Below are positions 34,317 through 42,189 of a DNA stretch of 64,000 nt, one piece after another. The stretch spans positions 17,758 through 81,757 of the forward strand of contig JALGUR010000012.1 of the NCBI GenBank assembly GCA_029820565.1, in the 5' to 3' direction. Position numbers and translations under genes: made by a program. The notes under the pieces are model-generated. The model worked only from the letters and a program-made list of their open reading frames with translations. It did no database searches and had not been told where the DNA came from. Source of the stretch: Candidatus Zipacnadia bacterium (GTDB lineage: Bacteria; Armatimonadota; Zipacnadia; Zipacnadales; Zipacnadaceae). The stretch's first letter is position 1. Every line of letters starts with the position of its first letter.

Positions 34317-36230
34317 ATGAGCACATCACAGAGAGGTATCCTACTGATTGTCCTACTGGCGGGTCTGGGTGCTGCCGCCTATGTAGGGGTACTTCGCATC
34401 TTTGGTGAGCAGGCCAATTATACGGTAGCGGTGGCCGTTGACTATGATGACGTACGCCGCGCGGCCAGCCTGGTGGGCAAAACTCCTCAGGCTCTCCTAA
34501 CTGACCTGAAAGCCGCCGGGGCGACCCACGTTGCCATCACCGAGGTAACCCTGGGAGAACTGGCTGAGACCAATAAACTACTGAGCGCGACCCCGGCGAG
34601 AATTATTCCCGTTATCTCACTGTCGGCCCAGGCTCGTCAGCGGGTCATCCACCAAGTAGAGGCGAAATTGCCCCCGCTGTCGGCGGAGAGTTACCGCCGC
34701 TACGGCCAGCTGCGTGACATTTCGCCCCGCCTGCGTGACTTGGGCGTCGGCTATGATGAGGGCGTCGAGGTCGCCCAGGCTGCTGGTTTGAAAATCATTG
34801 CTCGGCCAAGGCCGGATTTTGTCAGCACCGCACAAGCAGTGGACGCCTCAATCAATGCGGCCAAGGAGATTGGCGCGGAGGCAGTGGTGTTTGCCGGTAC
34901 TCGGGTGTTGGGCTACAAAAGTCTGCTGGAGTATGTGGCGGACAAACTACAAGCCAAGCGGCTGCAATTTGGCCTTATTGAACTGGCTGCTCAGGATGGC
35001 GAGCACGCTCTGGCCCGTCATCTGGATTATGAATTCGTTCGGGTGCACAGCATCAGTGAGCAGGAACTGGTCGGAATGAGCCCGCAACGAGCCGTTGACC
35101 GCCTCAGCCTGGCGGTTAGAGAACGCAAGGTGCGCTTATGCTATCTGCATCTGTTCTTCACTCACGGGGATCCGGTTGCTACCAATGCCGACTATCTCCA
35201 GAGCCTGACTCGCCGCCTACGGGCCGACGGCTTTACACCAGGCAGCCCGCGCCCCTTTGCAGTGGTTACCACTCCCGACTGGGCCTTGGCAGTGATATTT
35301 GCTGCCCTCGGCGCCGCCTTGATGTGGCTGATTCAACCCATTATAGGCTTATCCGGCCGAGCCTTTTGGCTTATTACTGCTCTACTATTTGCCCTCGGCG
35401 CCGTTGGAGGACTAATCGCCGGGGATATAGCCCGTCCACTCGCTGCCCTCCTGGCCGCCCTCATATTTCCCATTTGGGCGCTGCTGACCACTCGCTTTCG
35501 TGAACGGCCGGCCGCGCGGCCAGTCCTGGCTGGTGTCGGTACCTTCCTGCGAATTTCAGTTATCACCGCTGCCGGTGGACTCTTGGTAGCCGGCTGCCTG
35601 ACCGAGACCTCCTATTTAGTGAAGATACAGCAGTTCCGAGGGGTGAAGTTGGCCGAACTGTTCCCACTGCTTGTAATCGCCGCAATTCTCGCCGCGCGGT
35701 CAATGCCCCACTACTGGGAAGTGCGCACGGAATTGGGCGAAGACAGCCGAGAAGAGCCGGCCCTACGGGCGGGGCTGGGGCAGGCCTTCAGTTGTGTGGT
35801 ACGCTACTGGCATGCGCTGGTAGTTATCTTGGCCTTGGCGATCGTGGCTATATTGCTGCTGCGTTCCGGTAATGAACCGGGTCTGGGCATATCAGGTGTG
35901 GAAATGAAGGTACGGGCCTTGCTGGACCAAGTGCTCGTAGTCAGACCGCGCAGTAAGGAAGTTTTCTTTGCTCACCCGCTTATGATGGTGTCTCTGATAC
36001 TACTGGCCTATGGAGCGCGCCGCGGATTGTGGGTTGGTCTGACCGCGGGGGCTATTGGCCAGGTCTCGCTAATGAATACCTTCTGCCACTTGCATACGCC
36101 ACTGCTGGTCTCGTTGCTTCGTGTGGCAAATGGTCTGTGGCTTGGAATAGTCGGCGGATTGGTTTTGTGGGTGATTGTGCAGGGAATAGGCAAGATGAAT
36201 CGGCAGATGCCACCTGGGTCACGGGAGTGA
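34317..36230 (+). CDS. DUF5693 family integral membrane protein
   Basis: A 637-residue membrane protein. One N-terminal transmembrane helix (GILLIVLLAGLGAAAYVGVL) precedes a ~300-residue extracytoplasmic domain (DDVRRAASLVGKTPQALLTD). At least eight further helices fill the C-terminal half. It matches DUF5693, a family that habitually precedes csaB and is thought to act in cell-surface polysaccharide work, without a proven activity. I take ATG 34317 rather than GTG 34299; neither has a clear ribosome site. The next gene starts 3 nt after its stop, implying coupling. Confidence 0.88.
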   Translation: MSTSQRGILLIVLLAGLGAAAYVGVLRIFGEQANYTVAVAVDYDDVRRAASLVGKTPQALLTDLKAAGATHVAITEVTLGELAETNKLLSATPARIIPVISLSAQARQRVIHQVEAKLPPLSAESYRRYGQLRDISPRLRDLGVGYDEGVEVAQAAGLKIIARPRPDFVSTAQAVDASINAAKEIGAEAVVFAGTRVLGYKSLLEYVADKLQAKRLQFGLIELAAQDGEHALARHLDYEFVRVHSISEQELVGMSPQRAVDRLSLAVRERKVRLCYLHLFFTHGDPVATNADYLQSLTRRLRADGFTPGSPRPFAVVTTPDWALAVIFAALGAALMWLIQPIIGLSGRAFWLITALLFALGAVGGLIAGDIARPLAALLAALIFPIWALLTTRFRERPAARPVLAGVGTFLRISVITAAGGLLVAGCLTETSYLVKIQQFRGVKLAELFPLLVIAAILAARSMPHYWEVRTELGEDSREEPALRAGLGQAFSCVVRYWHALVVILALAIVAILLLRSGNEPGLGISGVEMKVRALLDQVLVVRPRSKEVFFAHPLMMVSLILLAYGARRGLWVGLTAGAIGQVSLMNTFCHLHTPLLVSLLRVANGLWLGIVGGLVLWVIVQGIGKMNRQMPPGSRE

Positions 36231-36233
36231 GCG

Positions 36234-37355
36234 ATGCGGCTGGTGATTTCAGGCTACTATGGCTTTGGCAATGTCGGTGATGAGGCGATTCTGGCCGCGA
36301 TACTTGATAGGGTACAGGTGCGATTACCGGACGCTGAGATAGTCGTATTGTCTGGGAATCCGCAACATACCACGGCCCAGTACACTGTCCGTGCGGTGCA
36401 GCGATGGTCTCTGAGGGATGTGTGGCGACAGTTGCGCGCGGCTGACCTGCTCATATCGGGCGGGGGGGGACTAATTCAAGACAGCACCAGCGCACTGTCG
36501 CCACTGTATTATCTGGGCGTGCTCGCCTTGGCGCGGCGGGCGGGCACACCCTCTATGATATTTGCCCAAGGTTTGGGGCCACTGCGCCGGCGGCTGATCC
36601 GTCGCTTGACAGCCTCTGCTTTCCGCAGCGCTGCTGCCATAACCTTGCGTGATGAGCAGTCAGTCCGGTTTCTGGAAGATGAGTTAGGAGTAACCAGCCC
36701 GCCGGCCCAGGTTACGGCGGATCCGGCTATGCTCTTAGCGCCGTGCCCGACGGAACGCACTGAGCATCTCCTGAGAAACTGCGGACTATCTATGCACGCA
36801 CCAGTCGTCGGCCTAAGCCTGCGAGGTGGGTTAGAGGAAGGGCTGGTGGAGACGGTTGTGCCACTCATTGGCCACTTGCGCCGAGCACTTAATGCCCAGG
36901 TATTGCTTATTCCCTTTCAACCCTCCGAAGATGCACCTGTGGCCTGCCAATTGGCCACTGCCTCGGGCGGCGCGGCTGTGCTGCACGGCGTTACCGACCC
37001 CCGTGAAATCCTCGGCGTTATATCTTCTCTGGACCTGCTAATCTCTATGCGGCTGCACGGGCTGATTCTTGCTGCAGCGTCTGCCGTGCCAGCGCTGGGA
37101 ATATCCTATGATCCCAAGGTGGCTCGCTTTGCCCGCACTGCCGATCAACCGACAGTGAATCTGGACGAATTATCCACGGAGTGCCTCATACAAGAGGTTG
37201 ACGACCTGTGGGCTACTCGTCAGCAGCGTGCTGCTGAACGCCAGCAGGTGGCCACCCGGCTGGCAGACGCCGCCCAGCGCAACTTTGATGTCCTGACTGC
37301 ACTCGCTGAGGCCTTGTCTGGTAGCGCCCTGCGTTCTAACAGTAGCGGGAGTTAA
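36234..37355 (+). CDS. csaB: Polysaccharide pyruvyl transferase CsaB
   Basis: A 373-residue enzyme that transfers pyruvate from PEP to a cell-wall polysaccharide, creating the ketal recognised by SLH domains of S-layer proteins. The N-terminus MRLVISGYYGFGNVGDEAIL is diagnostic. LLISGGGGLIQDSTS and LDLLISMRLHGLILAAA are the other family blocks. It is coupled to DUF5693 upstream and overlaps the convergent 37352 gene by 4 nt. Its presence predicts SLH-anchored surface proteins in this organism. Confidence 0.95.
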   Translation: MRLVISGYYGFGNVGDEAILAAILDRVQVRLPDAEIVVLSGNPQHTTAQYTVRAVQRWSLRDVWRQLRAADLLISGGGGLIQDSTSALSPLYYLGVLALARRAGTPSMIFAQGLGPLRRRLIRRLTASAFRSAAAITLRDEQSVRFLEDELGVTSPPAQVTADPAMLLAPCPTERTEHLLRNCGLSMHAPVVGLSLRGGLEEGLVETVVPLIGHLRRALNAQVLLIPFQPSEDAPVACQLATASGGAAVLHGVTDPREILGVISSLDLLISMRLHGLILAAASAVPALGISYDPKVARFARTADQPTVNLDELSTECLIQEVDDLWATRQQRAAERQQVATRLADAAQRNFDVLTALAEALSGSALRSNSSGS

Positions 37356-37879
37356 CTTGCGGCGGCTGAAGGGGTAGCGGCAGTTTGCTGTTGCCAGTAC
37401 GCCTTCTGGTACTCGTAGACCCACAGATGATGATGATAAACCAGGGTGCGGGCCCACAGAACATTGACCGCTACCACAGCGCCTCCAATAGGGGGAAACA
37501 GCCAGAAGTATCCGATTAGATAACCGACCGCGGCCATCGCGAACCACGGAATTGTGGTGATAACGCCAACTTCGGGGCTACTCAGGACGGTCGGCACATC
37601 TGCCCCTCGCTGTACTCGGGCTAATCGGTCACGCAAGAATGCAATCTGGCAGCCAGCCACGGGCAGCCCCAAACCTATGCCGATTAGGATAGTGAATAAC
37701 AAGCCCGCCCCACCCCAGGAAATGGCAATCAGCATCCCCGAAGTCCGCAGCATTAGCAGCGGCGAATCAGGAGTGAAATAAGGCAGAAACATTACTAAAT
37801 GAGTGTCTAACACTAAGGGCACCAGCAAGTATGCCGCTAGTTTGAAGGCTGGATGTTCATATATCCCCGGCTTGTTCAC
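37352..37879 (-). CDS. Multi-pass membrane protein of unknown function
   Basis: A 175-residue protein with about four transmembrane helices (AAYLLVPLVLDTHLVMFLPY; ISWGGAGLLFTILIGIGLGL; TTIPWFAMAAVGYLIGYFWL). The C-terminus is cytoplasmic-looking with a histidine/tyrosine-rich part (YHHHLWVYEYQKAYW). I do not recognise a named family. It starts at GTG with GAGGAA upstream. Convergent with csaB, overlapping it by 4 nt at the stop codons. Confidence 0.7.
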   Translation of the reverse strand: MNKPGIYEHPAFKLAAYLLVPLVLDTHLVMFLPYFTPDSPLLMLRTSGMLIAISWGGAGLLFTILIGIGLGLPVAGCQIAFLRDRLARVQRGADVPTVLSSPEVGVITTIPWFAMAAVGYLIGYFWLFPPIGGAVVAVNVLWARTLVYHHHLWVYEYQKAYWQQQTAATPSAAAS

Positions 37880-37969
37880 GATTGCGGTTCCTCGCCGGAT
37901 GACTCTTCTTCCGCCGTTGTCTCTCTGTGCCTGCTGGACCGTAGGTCCTAATAATGCCCATCCCCGTTT

Positions 37970-38200
37970 TTAGAATGGGGGAGCGGGAGGCCCACCGTTG
38001 GATGGTGGTGAAGGCTGGGGCGGCGAAGGTGGTGATGGGTACTCTCCACCTCCCGGGTCTGGGGACGGCTCATATGCGCCCCCGGGTCGCTCCTGGGCTC
38101 CCGGATCATCCTGCAATATGCCAGGTCCGGCGCTGCCTCCACAGCCGATCAGGTATACTACCAACATAATTGCGATTATAACTACTACATATTGTCTCAT
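37970..38200 (-). CDS. Small proline/glycine-rich lipoprotein
   Basis: A 76-residue predicted lipoprotein: MRQYVVVIIAIMLVVYLIGC with the lipobox cysteine at residue 20. A low-complexity tail rich in Pro, Gly and Ser (PSPPSPPQPSPPS) would extend into the wall or periplasm. The ribosome site CAGGAGG and a strong upstream promoter argue that it is real despite the simple sequence. Function unknown; perhaps a spacer or wall-associated protein. Confidence 0.7.
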   Translation of the reverse strand: MRQYVVVIIAIMLVVYLIGCGGSAGPGILQDDPGAQERPGGAYEPSPDPGGGEYPSPPSPPQPSPPSNGGPPAPPF

Positions 38201-38264
38201 AATCTATTCAACCTCCTGGTGCTCCGATAGATGTCTTTGCCTGAATCAAGAACAATCCATCTCT

Positions 38265-38293
38265 ATTATATCATTATTTTAGTTTTTCGTCAA
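38265..38293 (-). promoter_or_regulatory. Predicted promoter of the small lipoprotein, inside the translin 3' end
   Basis: Minus strand -35 TTGACG, 17-nt spacer, -10 TATAAT. The -35 lies within the last codons of the translin-like gene, so the lipoprotein has its own promoter and a leader of about 58 nt. Confidence 0.65.
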
Positions 38294-38915
38294 ACTCCGC
38301 CAGGCGTTGCTCCAGACGGGCCTGGCGCAGGGCGTTGGTCAAGTCCCCCCGGGTTCGTTCTACCATCCCCCGCAGAGCATCGCCCCGCCGTCGCAGACCT
38401 TGGCTGATAGCGTTGGGATAGTCAAAGCCGATGATAGTATGGTAAGTCTCATCCATAACGCTGAGAAACTGCTCAGCACGATCCAATTCATCTCGTCGTA
38501 TCAAGTCCAGAACATGCCGGCGAAACTCCCCGCCGGCTTCGCCCAGGCCATTCAGCCACGGAGCATAATCAATCCCCAACTCTTCGGGTGTGGGTAGTGC
38601 TTCGCGGGTTATCACCGCCAGAGTAATAGCCGCCTCGGCGTATTCCTTCTCAGCATCACCTACGAACCCCCCGTAGCGCAAGGCTGGAGTCTCACCCAGG
38701 GCCGCGAGCATCTCGCTGGTTAGCCGGGCAGTCTCATCAAGCAACTGACGGGCTTGGTCAATCTCCTGACGATGGATGCTCTTTATGGTTGTTGAAGCAT
38801 TCCGCACCACTTGCCGCGACAGGTTATAGGCTTTCTCCCGCGCGGTATCCTGGCGGTCAAAATGCTGCCGTATACGCTCACATATTTCATCAAGTCCACT
38901 TAGAATGATAATCAC
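38274..38915 (-). CDS. Translin family protein
   Basis: A 213-residue all-helical protein resembling translin, a single-stranded RNA/DNA-binding octamer known from eukaryotes and archaea. Seen: IRQHFDRQDTAREKAYNLSR, SIHRQEIDQARQLLDE, the G-DA-KEYAEA motif in VGDAEKEYAEAAITLAV and LPTPEELGI. WLNGLGEAGGEFRRHVLD and the C-terminal GLRRRGDALRGMVERTRGDL complete the match. The GTG at 38915 lies one base after the stop of the gamma-subunit gene with GAGG overlapping; the longer track start reads back through that gene. It closes the oxidoreductase operon. Confidence 0.8.
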   Translation of the reverse strand: MIIILSGLDEICERIRQHFDRQDTAREKAYNLSRQVVRNASTTIKSIHRQEIDQARQLLDETARLTSEMLAALGETPALRYGGFVGDAEKEYAEAAITLAVITREALPTPEELGIDYAPWLNGLGEAGGEFRRHVLDLIRRDELDRAEQFLSVMDETYHTIIGFDYPNAISQGLRRRGDALRGMVERTRGDLTNALRQARLEQRLAEFDEKLK

Positions 38916-38916
38916 C

Positions 38917-39465
38917 TCATGATATTTGATTTGTTGCGCATTGCGCGCCGCGTTGCAGTGCGGCCACGTTGACGGGCAGGAATGAATGATGCCGCTGGGG
39001 GATGACCTCACGCAGAGCCTGCTCAGTAGCCTCCAGCGTCACCAGCTCGGTCACTTCTACATAACCGCCCAACAATACCATATTCACTGCCCGTTCGCCG
39101 CCCAATTCGGTGGCGATATCGTTGGCGGGGATGGGTACTATGCGGAGGTCATCGCGACTGAATTCTTCTCCGGCCAGGGAAGAATTGACCACCACCAAGC
39201 CTCCGGATTTCACCCTGCCCAGGTGGTTGTCCACGGCTATTTTGTCCATCAGAATCATAGCGGCGGGATGGCCGGCGGCTGGGCTACCTACTTCCTCGTC
39301 CGCTGCGACTACCGTACAAGTAGCCCGTCCCCCACGCACCTCGGGACTGTATAGAGGAAACCAGGACACCTCCAATCCGGCTAACATCGCCGCCTGGGTA
39401 AGTATCTGTCCGGCCAATAACACCCCTTGCCCGCCCATCCCGGCCATATAGACTTCTTCACGCAT
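38917..39465 (-). CDS. 2-oxoacid:ferredoxin oxidoreductase, gamma subunit
   Basis: A 182-residue subunit of the POR/KOR/VOR enzyme family. It starts REEVYMAGMGGQGVLLAGQI, the classic gamma-domain opening, and continues with SPEVRGGRATCTVVAA. The enzyme decarboxylates 2-oxoacids with CoA to acyl-CoA, reducing ferredoxin. The ATG at 39465 (the track used TTG 39471) follows AAAGG. It is separated from the beta subunit by a toxin-antitoxin pair, and is followed one base later by the translin-like gene. Confidence 0.93.
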   Translation of the reverse strand: MREEVYMAGMGGQGVLLAGQILTQAAMLAGLEVSWFPLYSPEVRGGRATCTVVAADEEVGSPAAGHPAAMILMDKIAVDNHLGRVKSGGLVVVNSSLAGEEFSRDDLRIVPIPANDIATELGGERAVNMVLLGGYVEVTELVTLEATEQALREVIPQRHHSFLPVNVAALQRGAQCATNQIS

Positions 39466-39519
39466 GAACAACCTTCTTTCTGTGGGCTGCTATTGTCCCT
39501 TTCCTATCTGCTGGCCAAT

Positions 39520-39780
39520 CTAAGAGTACACACGCCCGCGAGGCCCTATACGAATAACCCTGATGACTCGGTGCTCATCAGCCGCCTCAAAGATAGCTCG
39601 AAGATTTCCGACTCGCAGGCGGTAATAGCCCGCTAATTTGCCCTTTAGGGGTCTCACGTCTGCCTGCGGCCGGGGCCAATGGGCCAGTGCCCTAAGAGCA
39701 TTAGCCATTCGAGGCTGCTGTTCCGATGGCAGCTGGCGAAGTGCATTTGCCGCCGCTTGGCTAAGCAAAACGCGATACAT
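39520..39780 (-). CDS. RelE/ParE-type toxin
   Basis: An 86-residue toxin of the RelE superfamily: YRVLLSQAAANALRQLPSEQ, PLKGKLAGYYRLRVGNLRAI and HRVIRVIRIGPRGRVYS, the usual fold with conserved Lys and Arg residues. RelE members cleave ribosome-bound mRNA, while ParE members poison gyrase. The YYRLRVGNLRAIF block favours RelE. It starts 3 nt after the antitoxin stop. The gene pair sits in the middle of the oxidoreductase operon. Confidence 0.88.
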   Translation of the reverse strand: MYRVLLSQAAANALRQLPSEQQPRMANALRALAHWPRPQADVRPLKGKLAGYYRLRVGNLRAIFEAADEHRVIRVIRIGPRGRVYS

Positions 39781-39783
39781 GGT

Positions 39784-40032
39784 CTATTCTATTTCACGAT
39801 TCTGTAAGCCATGGAGCACCTCGTCAAGTTCTATCAAACTGTCGCCATCTTGGGCGGTCTTGAAGTCGGCCAGTATCTGGGCAGCATTGGCCTCCGCCCA
39901 GGCATCCTCCTCCGCTTCTTCCAAGGCTCTAAGGTAAGAGGCAAATAACCCCACAGCCGACAGGTGCGGTTCGCTGAGGTCTTCTATGACCTGCTTTATT
40001 TCCTCTGGGGATAGCGCTTTTGTCCTCGTCAA
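39784..40032 (-). CDS. Antitoxin partner of the RelE-type toxin
   Basis: An 82-residue acidic protein (LSPEEIKQVIEDLSEPHLSA; LRALEEAEEDAWAEANAAQI) immediately upstream of the toxin gene, matching size, charge and order of a type II antitoxin. No clear DNA-binding domain is visible. It begins at TTG, which overlaps the stop of the beta-subunit gene (TTGA), with AAGGAGGAG inside the last codons of that gene. Translation is therefore coupled to the oxidoreductase subunit. Confidence 0.78.
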   Translation of the reverse strand: MTRTKALSPEEIKQVIEDLSEPHLSAVGLFASYLRALEEAEEDAWAEANAAQILADFKTAQDGDSLIELDEVLHGLQNREIE

Positions 40033-40814
40033 CTTCTCTCCTCCTTGCCAGCTGCTGCCTTGTCCACGAAAACCTTTAGTGGATACTGGGGCAGCATATT
40101 CTGTTCAATATGGGCAAAGGCCTCCAGCGGCTTCATCCGCCACCAGGTCGGACAACTGCTTACCAACTCTACCAGGGAGAATCCCAACTGTTGCATCTGG
40201 GCTTGGAACGCCTTTTTGATGCTCCGTTTGGCTGCCCTGACATATTTGGGGGAGGTCATCGTCTCCCGCGCCAGGTATGCGACTCCGGGTATCGCAGCCA
40301 GCAATTCGCAGATATTCAGCGGATACCCGCCCTGCTCAACCGTGCGGCCGCGGGGCGTGGTAGTGGTCTTCTGGCCCATTAGGGTCGTGGGGGCCATCTG
40401 TCCTTGAGTCATACCAAAAACTGCATTATTGATGAAAATTACAGTGAAGTTTTCGGCGCGCGCCGCCGCGTGCATAACTTCGGCCAGACCAATAGAGGCC
40501 AGATCACCGTCACCCTGGTAAGTGAAAACTATGGTATCAGGCCGGGTGCGCTTGATACCGGTCGCCACCGCCGGGCCGCGGCCATGAGCCGCTTGCACGG
40601 CGTCAGTATTGAAGTACTCGTAGGCGAACACTGAGCAGCCCACGGTAGCGATAGCCAGCGTACGGTCACGAATACCCAGTTCATCAATCACTTCAGCTAT
40701 CAGCCGGTGGGCAATGCCGTGAGTGCAGCCGGGGCAGTAACGCATTCGCGTCTCAGTGAGGCTATCCGGGTAAATGTACAGCGCCTTGGCGTGCTCAGTT
40801 ATCGGTGCCGACAT
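40029..40814 (-). CDS. 2-oxoacid:ferredoxin oxidoreductase, beta (TPP-binding) subunit
   Basis: A 261-residue subunit with RYCPGCTHGIAHRLIAEVID and the thiamine-diphosphate motif GDGDLASIGLAEVMHAAARA, then VIFINNAVFGMTQGQMAPTT. It binds TPP and probably one Fe-S cluster via the early cysteines. The GQMAPTT motif is shared by KOR/VOR-type enzymes, so the substrate is likely 2-oxoglutarate or branched-chain oxoacid rather than pyruvate. It ends overlapping the antitoxin start. Confidence 0.94.
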   Translation of the reverse strand: MSAPITEHAKALYIYPDSLTETRMRYCPGCTHGIAHRLIAEVIDELGIRDRTLAIATVGCSVFAYEYFNTDAVQAAHGRGPAVATGIKRTRPDTIVFTYQGDGDLASIGLAEVMHAAARAENFTVIFINNAVFGMTQGQMAPTTLMGQKTTTTPRGRTVEQGGYPLNICELLAAIPGVAYLARETMTSPKYVRAAKRSIKKAFQAQMQQLGFSLVELVSSCPTWWRMKPLEAFAHIEQNMLPQYPLKVFVDKAAAGKEERS

Positions 40815-40826
40815 CCTGTGTTCTCC

Positions 40827-41888
40827 TCAATCGCTCTGGGCCATCTGCACGATTCTATCGGTAACTTCCTCCGGCATCATCATCATTCCCCCAGTGCGGC
40901 TCATCAACTCTACCGGGCAGCGGCCCTCCACCGCCAGGCGCACATCTTCCACAAACTGTCCCATAGACAGTTCCACGACCAGTATCTTTGCCACACGATC
41001 GGCCCACTGAGCGATTATGTCCGTAGGGAAGGGGAAGAGACTTATGGGCCGTACGAGCCTGGTGGGCACACCGGCCTCAGTAGCCCGCTGCACCGCTGTC
41101 TGGCAGATACGGGCAGAGATGCCGTAGGCACAGACTAATATTTGCGGCTCTTCGTGCCCGTACTCAGCAAAGTGTACCTCCTCGGTGGCGGCTTGTTCAT
41201 ATCGCCGGGCGATGCGTAAGTTGACCTGTTCTTCCTCGGGCAGGTCAACATACAGGGAATTGATAATATGGCGAGGTCGGCCCTCGCGCACCCCGCCCAC
41301 CGCCCAGTCCGGCGGCTGCTTGGGATGCTCCCGGCGTTCGTGCATCCGGCAAGGCTCAATCATATTGGCCAGCACGGCATCGGCCAGGATCATCACCGGG
41401 TTGCGGTACGTTTGGGCGATAGTAAAGGAGCGCCCGGTCCAGTCATATAGTTCCTGGACACTGAAGGGCGCGAAAGTCAGGCAACGGCCATCGCCATGAC
41501 CGGCGCCGCGCGTAGCCAGCCAGTAATCAGACTGAGCCGGGCCAATATTACCCAGGCCCGGCCCGCCCCGGACCATATTCACCACTACACCGGGCAACTC
41601 GGAGCCAATCATATAAGAAAGGCCCTCCTGCATCAGCGAGATCCCTGGGGAAGAGGAGGTAGTCATTACATAGGCCCCAGTGCTGGCGGCCCCATAAACC
41701 ATATTGATGGCGGCTACCTCACTTTCAGCCTGGACATATACCCCGCCGACCTCGGGCAAATGCTCAGACATGTACTCCGGAATCTTATTCTGCGGTGTTA
41801 TGGGATAGCCGAAGAAATACCGGCAGCCGACGGCGATCGCGCCCTCCGCTGTGGCCTCGTTGCCGCTCATTAACTTACGCTCATTCAT
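40827..41888 (-). CDS. 2-oxoacid:ferredoxin oxidoreductase, alpha subunit
   Basis: A 353-residue subunit of VorB/KorA type: MSGNEATAEGAIAVGCRYFF, GYPITPQNKIPEYMSEHLPE, VQAESEVAAINMVYGAASTG and TSSSPGISLMQEGLSYM. It supplies the oxoacid/CoA-binding pyrimidine-type domain. It overlaps the upstream ferredoxin gene by 4 nt and ends 12 nt before beta. Separate alpha, beta, gamma and ferredoxin genes are the four-subunit form found in archaea and many anaerobes. Confidence 0.95.
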   Translation of the reverse strand: MNERKLMSGNEATAEGAIAVGCRYFFGYPITPQNKIPEYMSEHLPEVGGVYVQAESEVAAINMVYGAASTGAYVMTTSSSPGISLMQEGLSYMIGSELPGVVVNMVRGGPGLGNIGPAQSDYWLATRGAGHGDGRCLTFAPFSVQELYDWTGRSFTIAQTYRNPVMILADAVLANMIEPCRMHERREHPKQPPDWAVGGVREGRPRHIINSLYVDLPEEEQVNLRIARRYEQAATEEVHFAEYGHEEPQILVCAYGISARICQTAVQRATEAGVPTRLVRPISLFPFPTDIIAQWADRVAKILVVELSMGQFVEDVRLAVEGRCPVELMSRTGGMMMMPEEVTDRIVQMAQSD

Positions 41889-42121
41889 TTGGCTTTTGCC
41901 TCGGCGACTTGCTCATATATCTCAATGCATACATCGGGACACATCAGCACACACCTCTGACAGCCGGTGCACTCATCGTTGGAGACGATCTGCGCCGGAT
42001 GGTATCCAGCCTCATTAAGTTGCGGGCTGAGTTGAATAATATCTTTAGGGCAGAAACTCACACACAACCCGCAGCCCTTACACCGGCTGGCATCTATAAT
42101 TACCTTAAACAACAGTTGCAC
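41885..42121 (-). CDS. Ferredoxin-type 2[4Fe-4S] delta subunit
   Basis: A 78-residue ferredoxin with two full clusters CKGCGLCVSFCP and CTGCQRCVLMCP. It carries electrons from the oxidoreductase to soluble ferredoxin. It is first in the operon, starting at GTG with GAG upstream, and overlaps the alpha gene by 4 nt. An inverted repeat lies 13-38 nt upstream. Confidence 0.93.
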   Translation of the reverse strand: MQLLFKVIIDASRCKGCGLCVSFCPKDIIQLSPQLNEAGYHPAQIVSNDECTGCQRCVLMCPDVCIEIYEQVAEAKAK

Positions 42122-42133
42122 CTCGATCTAATC

Positions 42134-42159
42134 ATAATCTGTCCATATCGGCAGATTAT
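42134..42159. promoter_or_regulatory. Inverted repeat upstream of the oxidoreductase operon
   Basis: Perfect 8-bp arms ataatctg/cagattat with a 10-nt centre in the 68-nt gap between nadK and the ferredoxin gene. There is no U-run, so it is more like an operator or processing site than a terminator. Confidence 0.4.
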
Positions 42160-42189
42160 TGCGCCCTCCCCGTCTTCGGCGTTTTCTTC

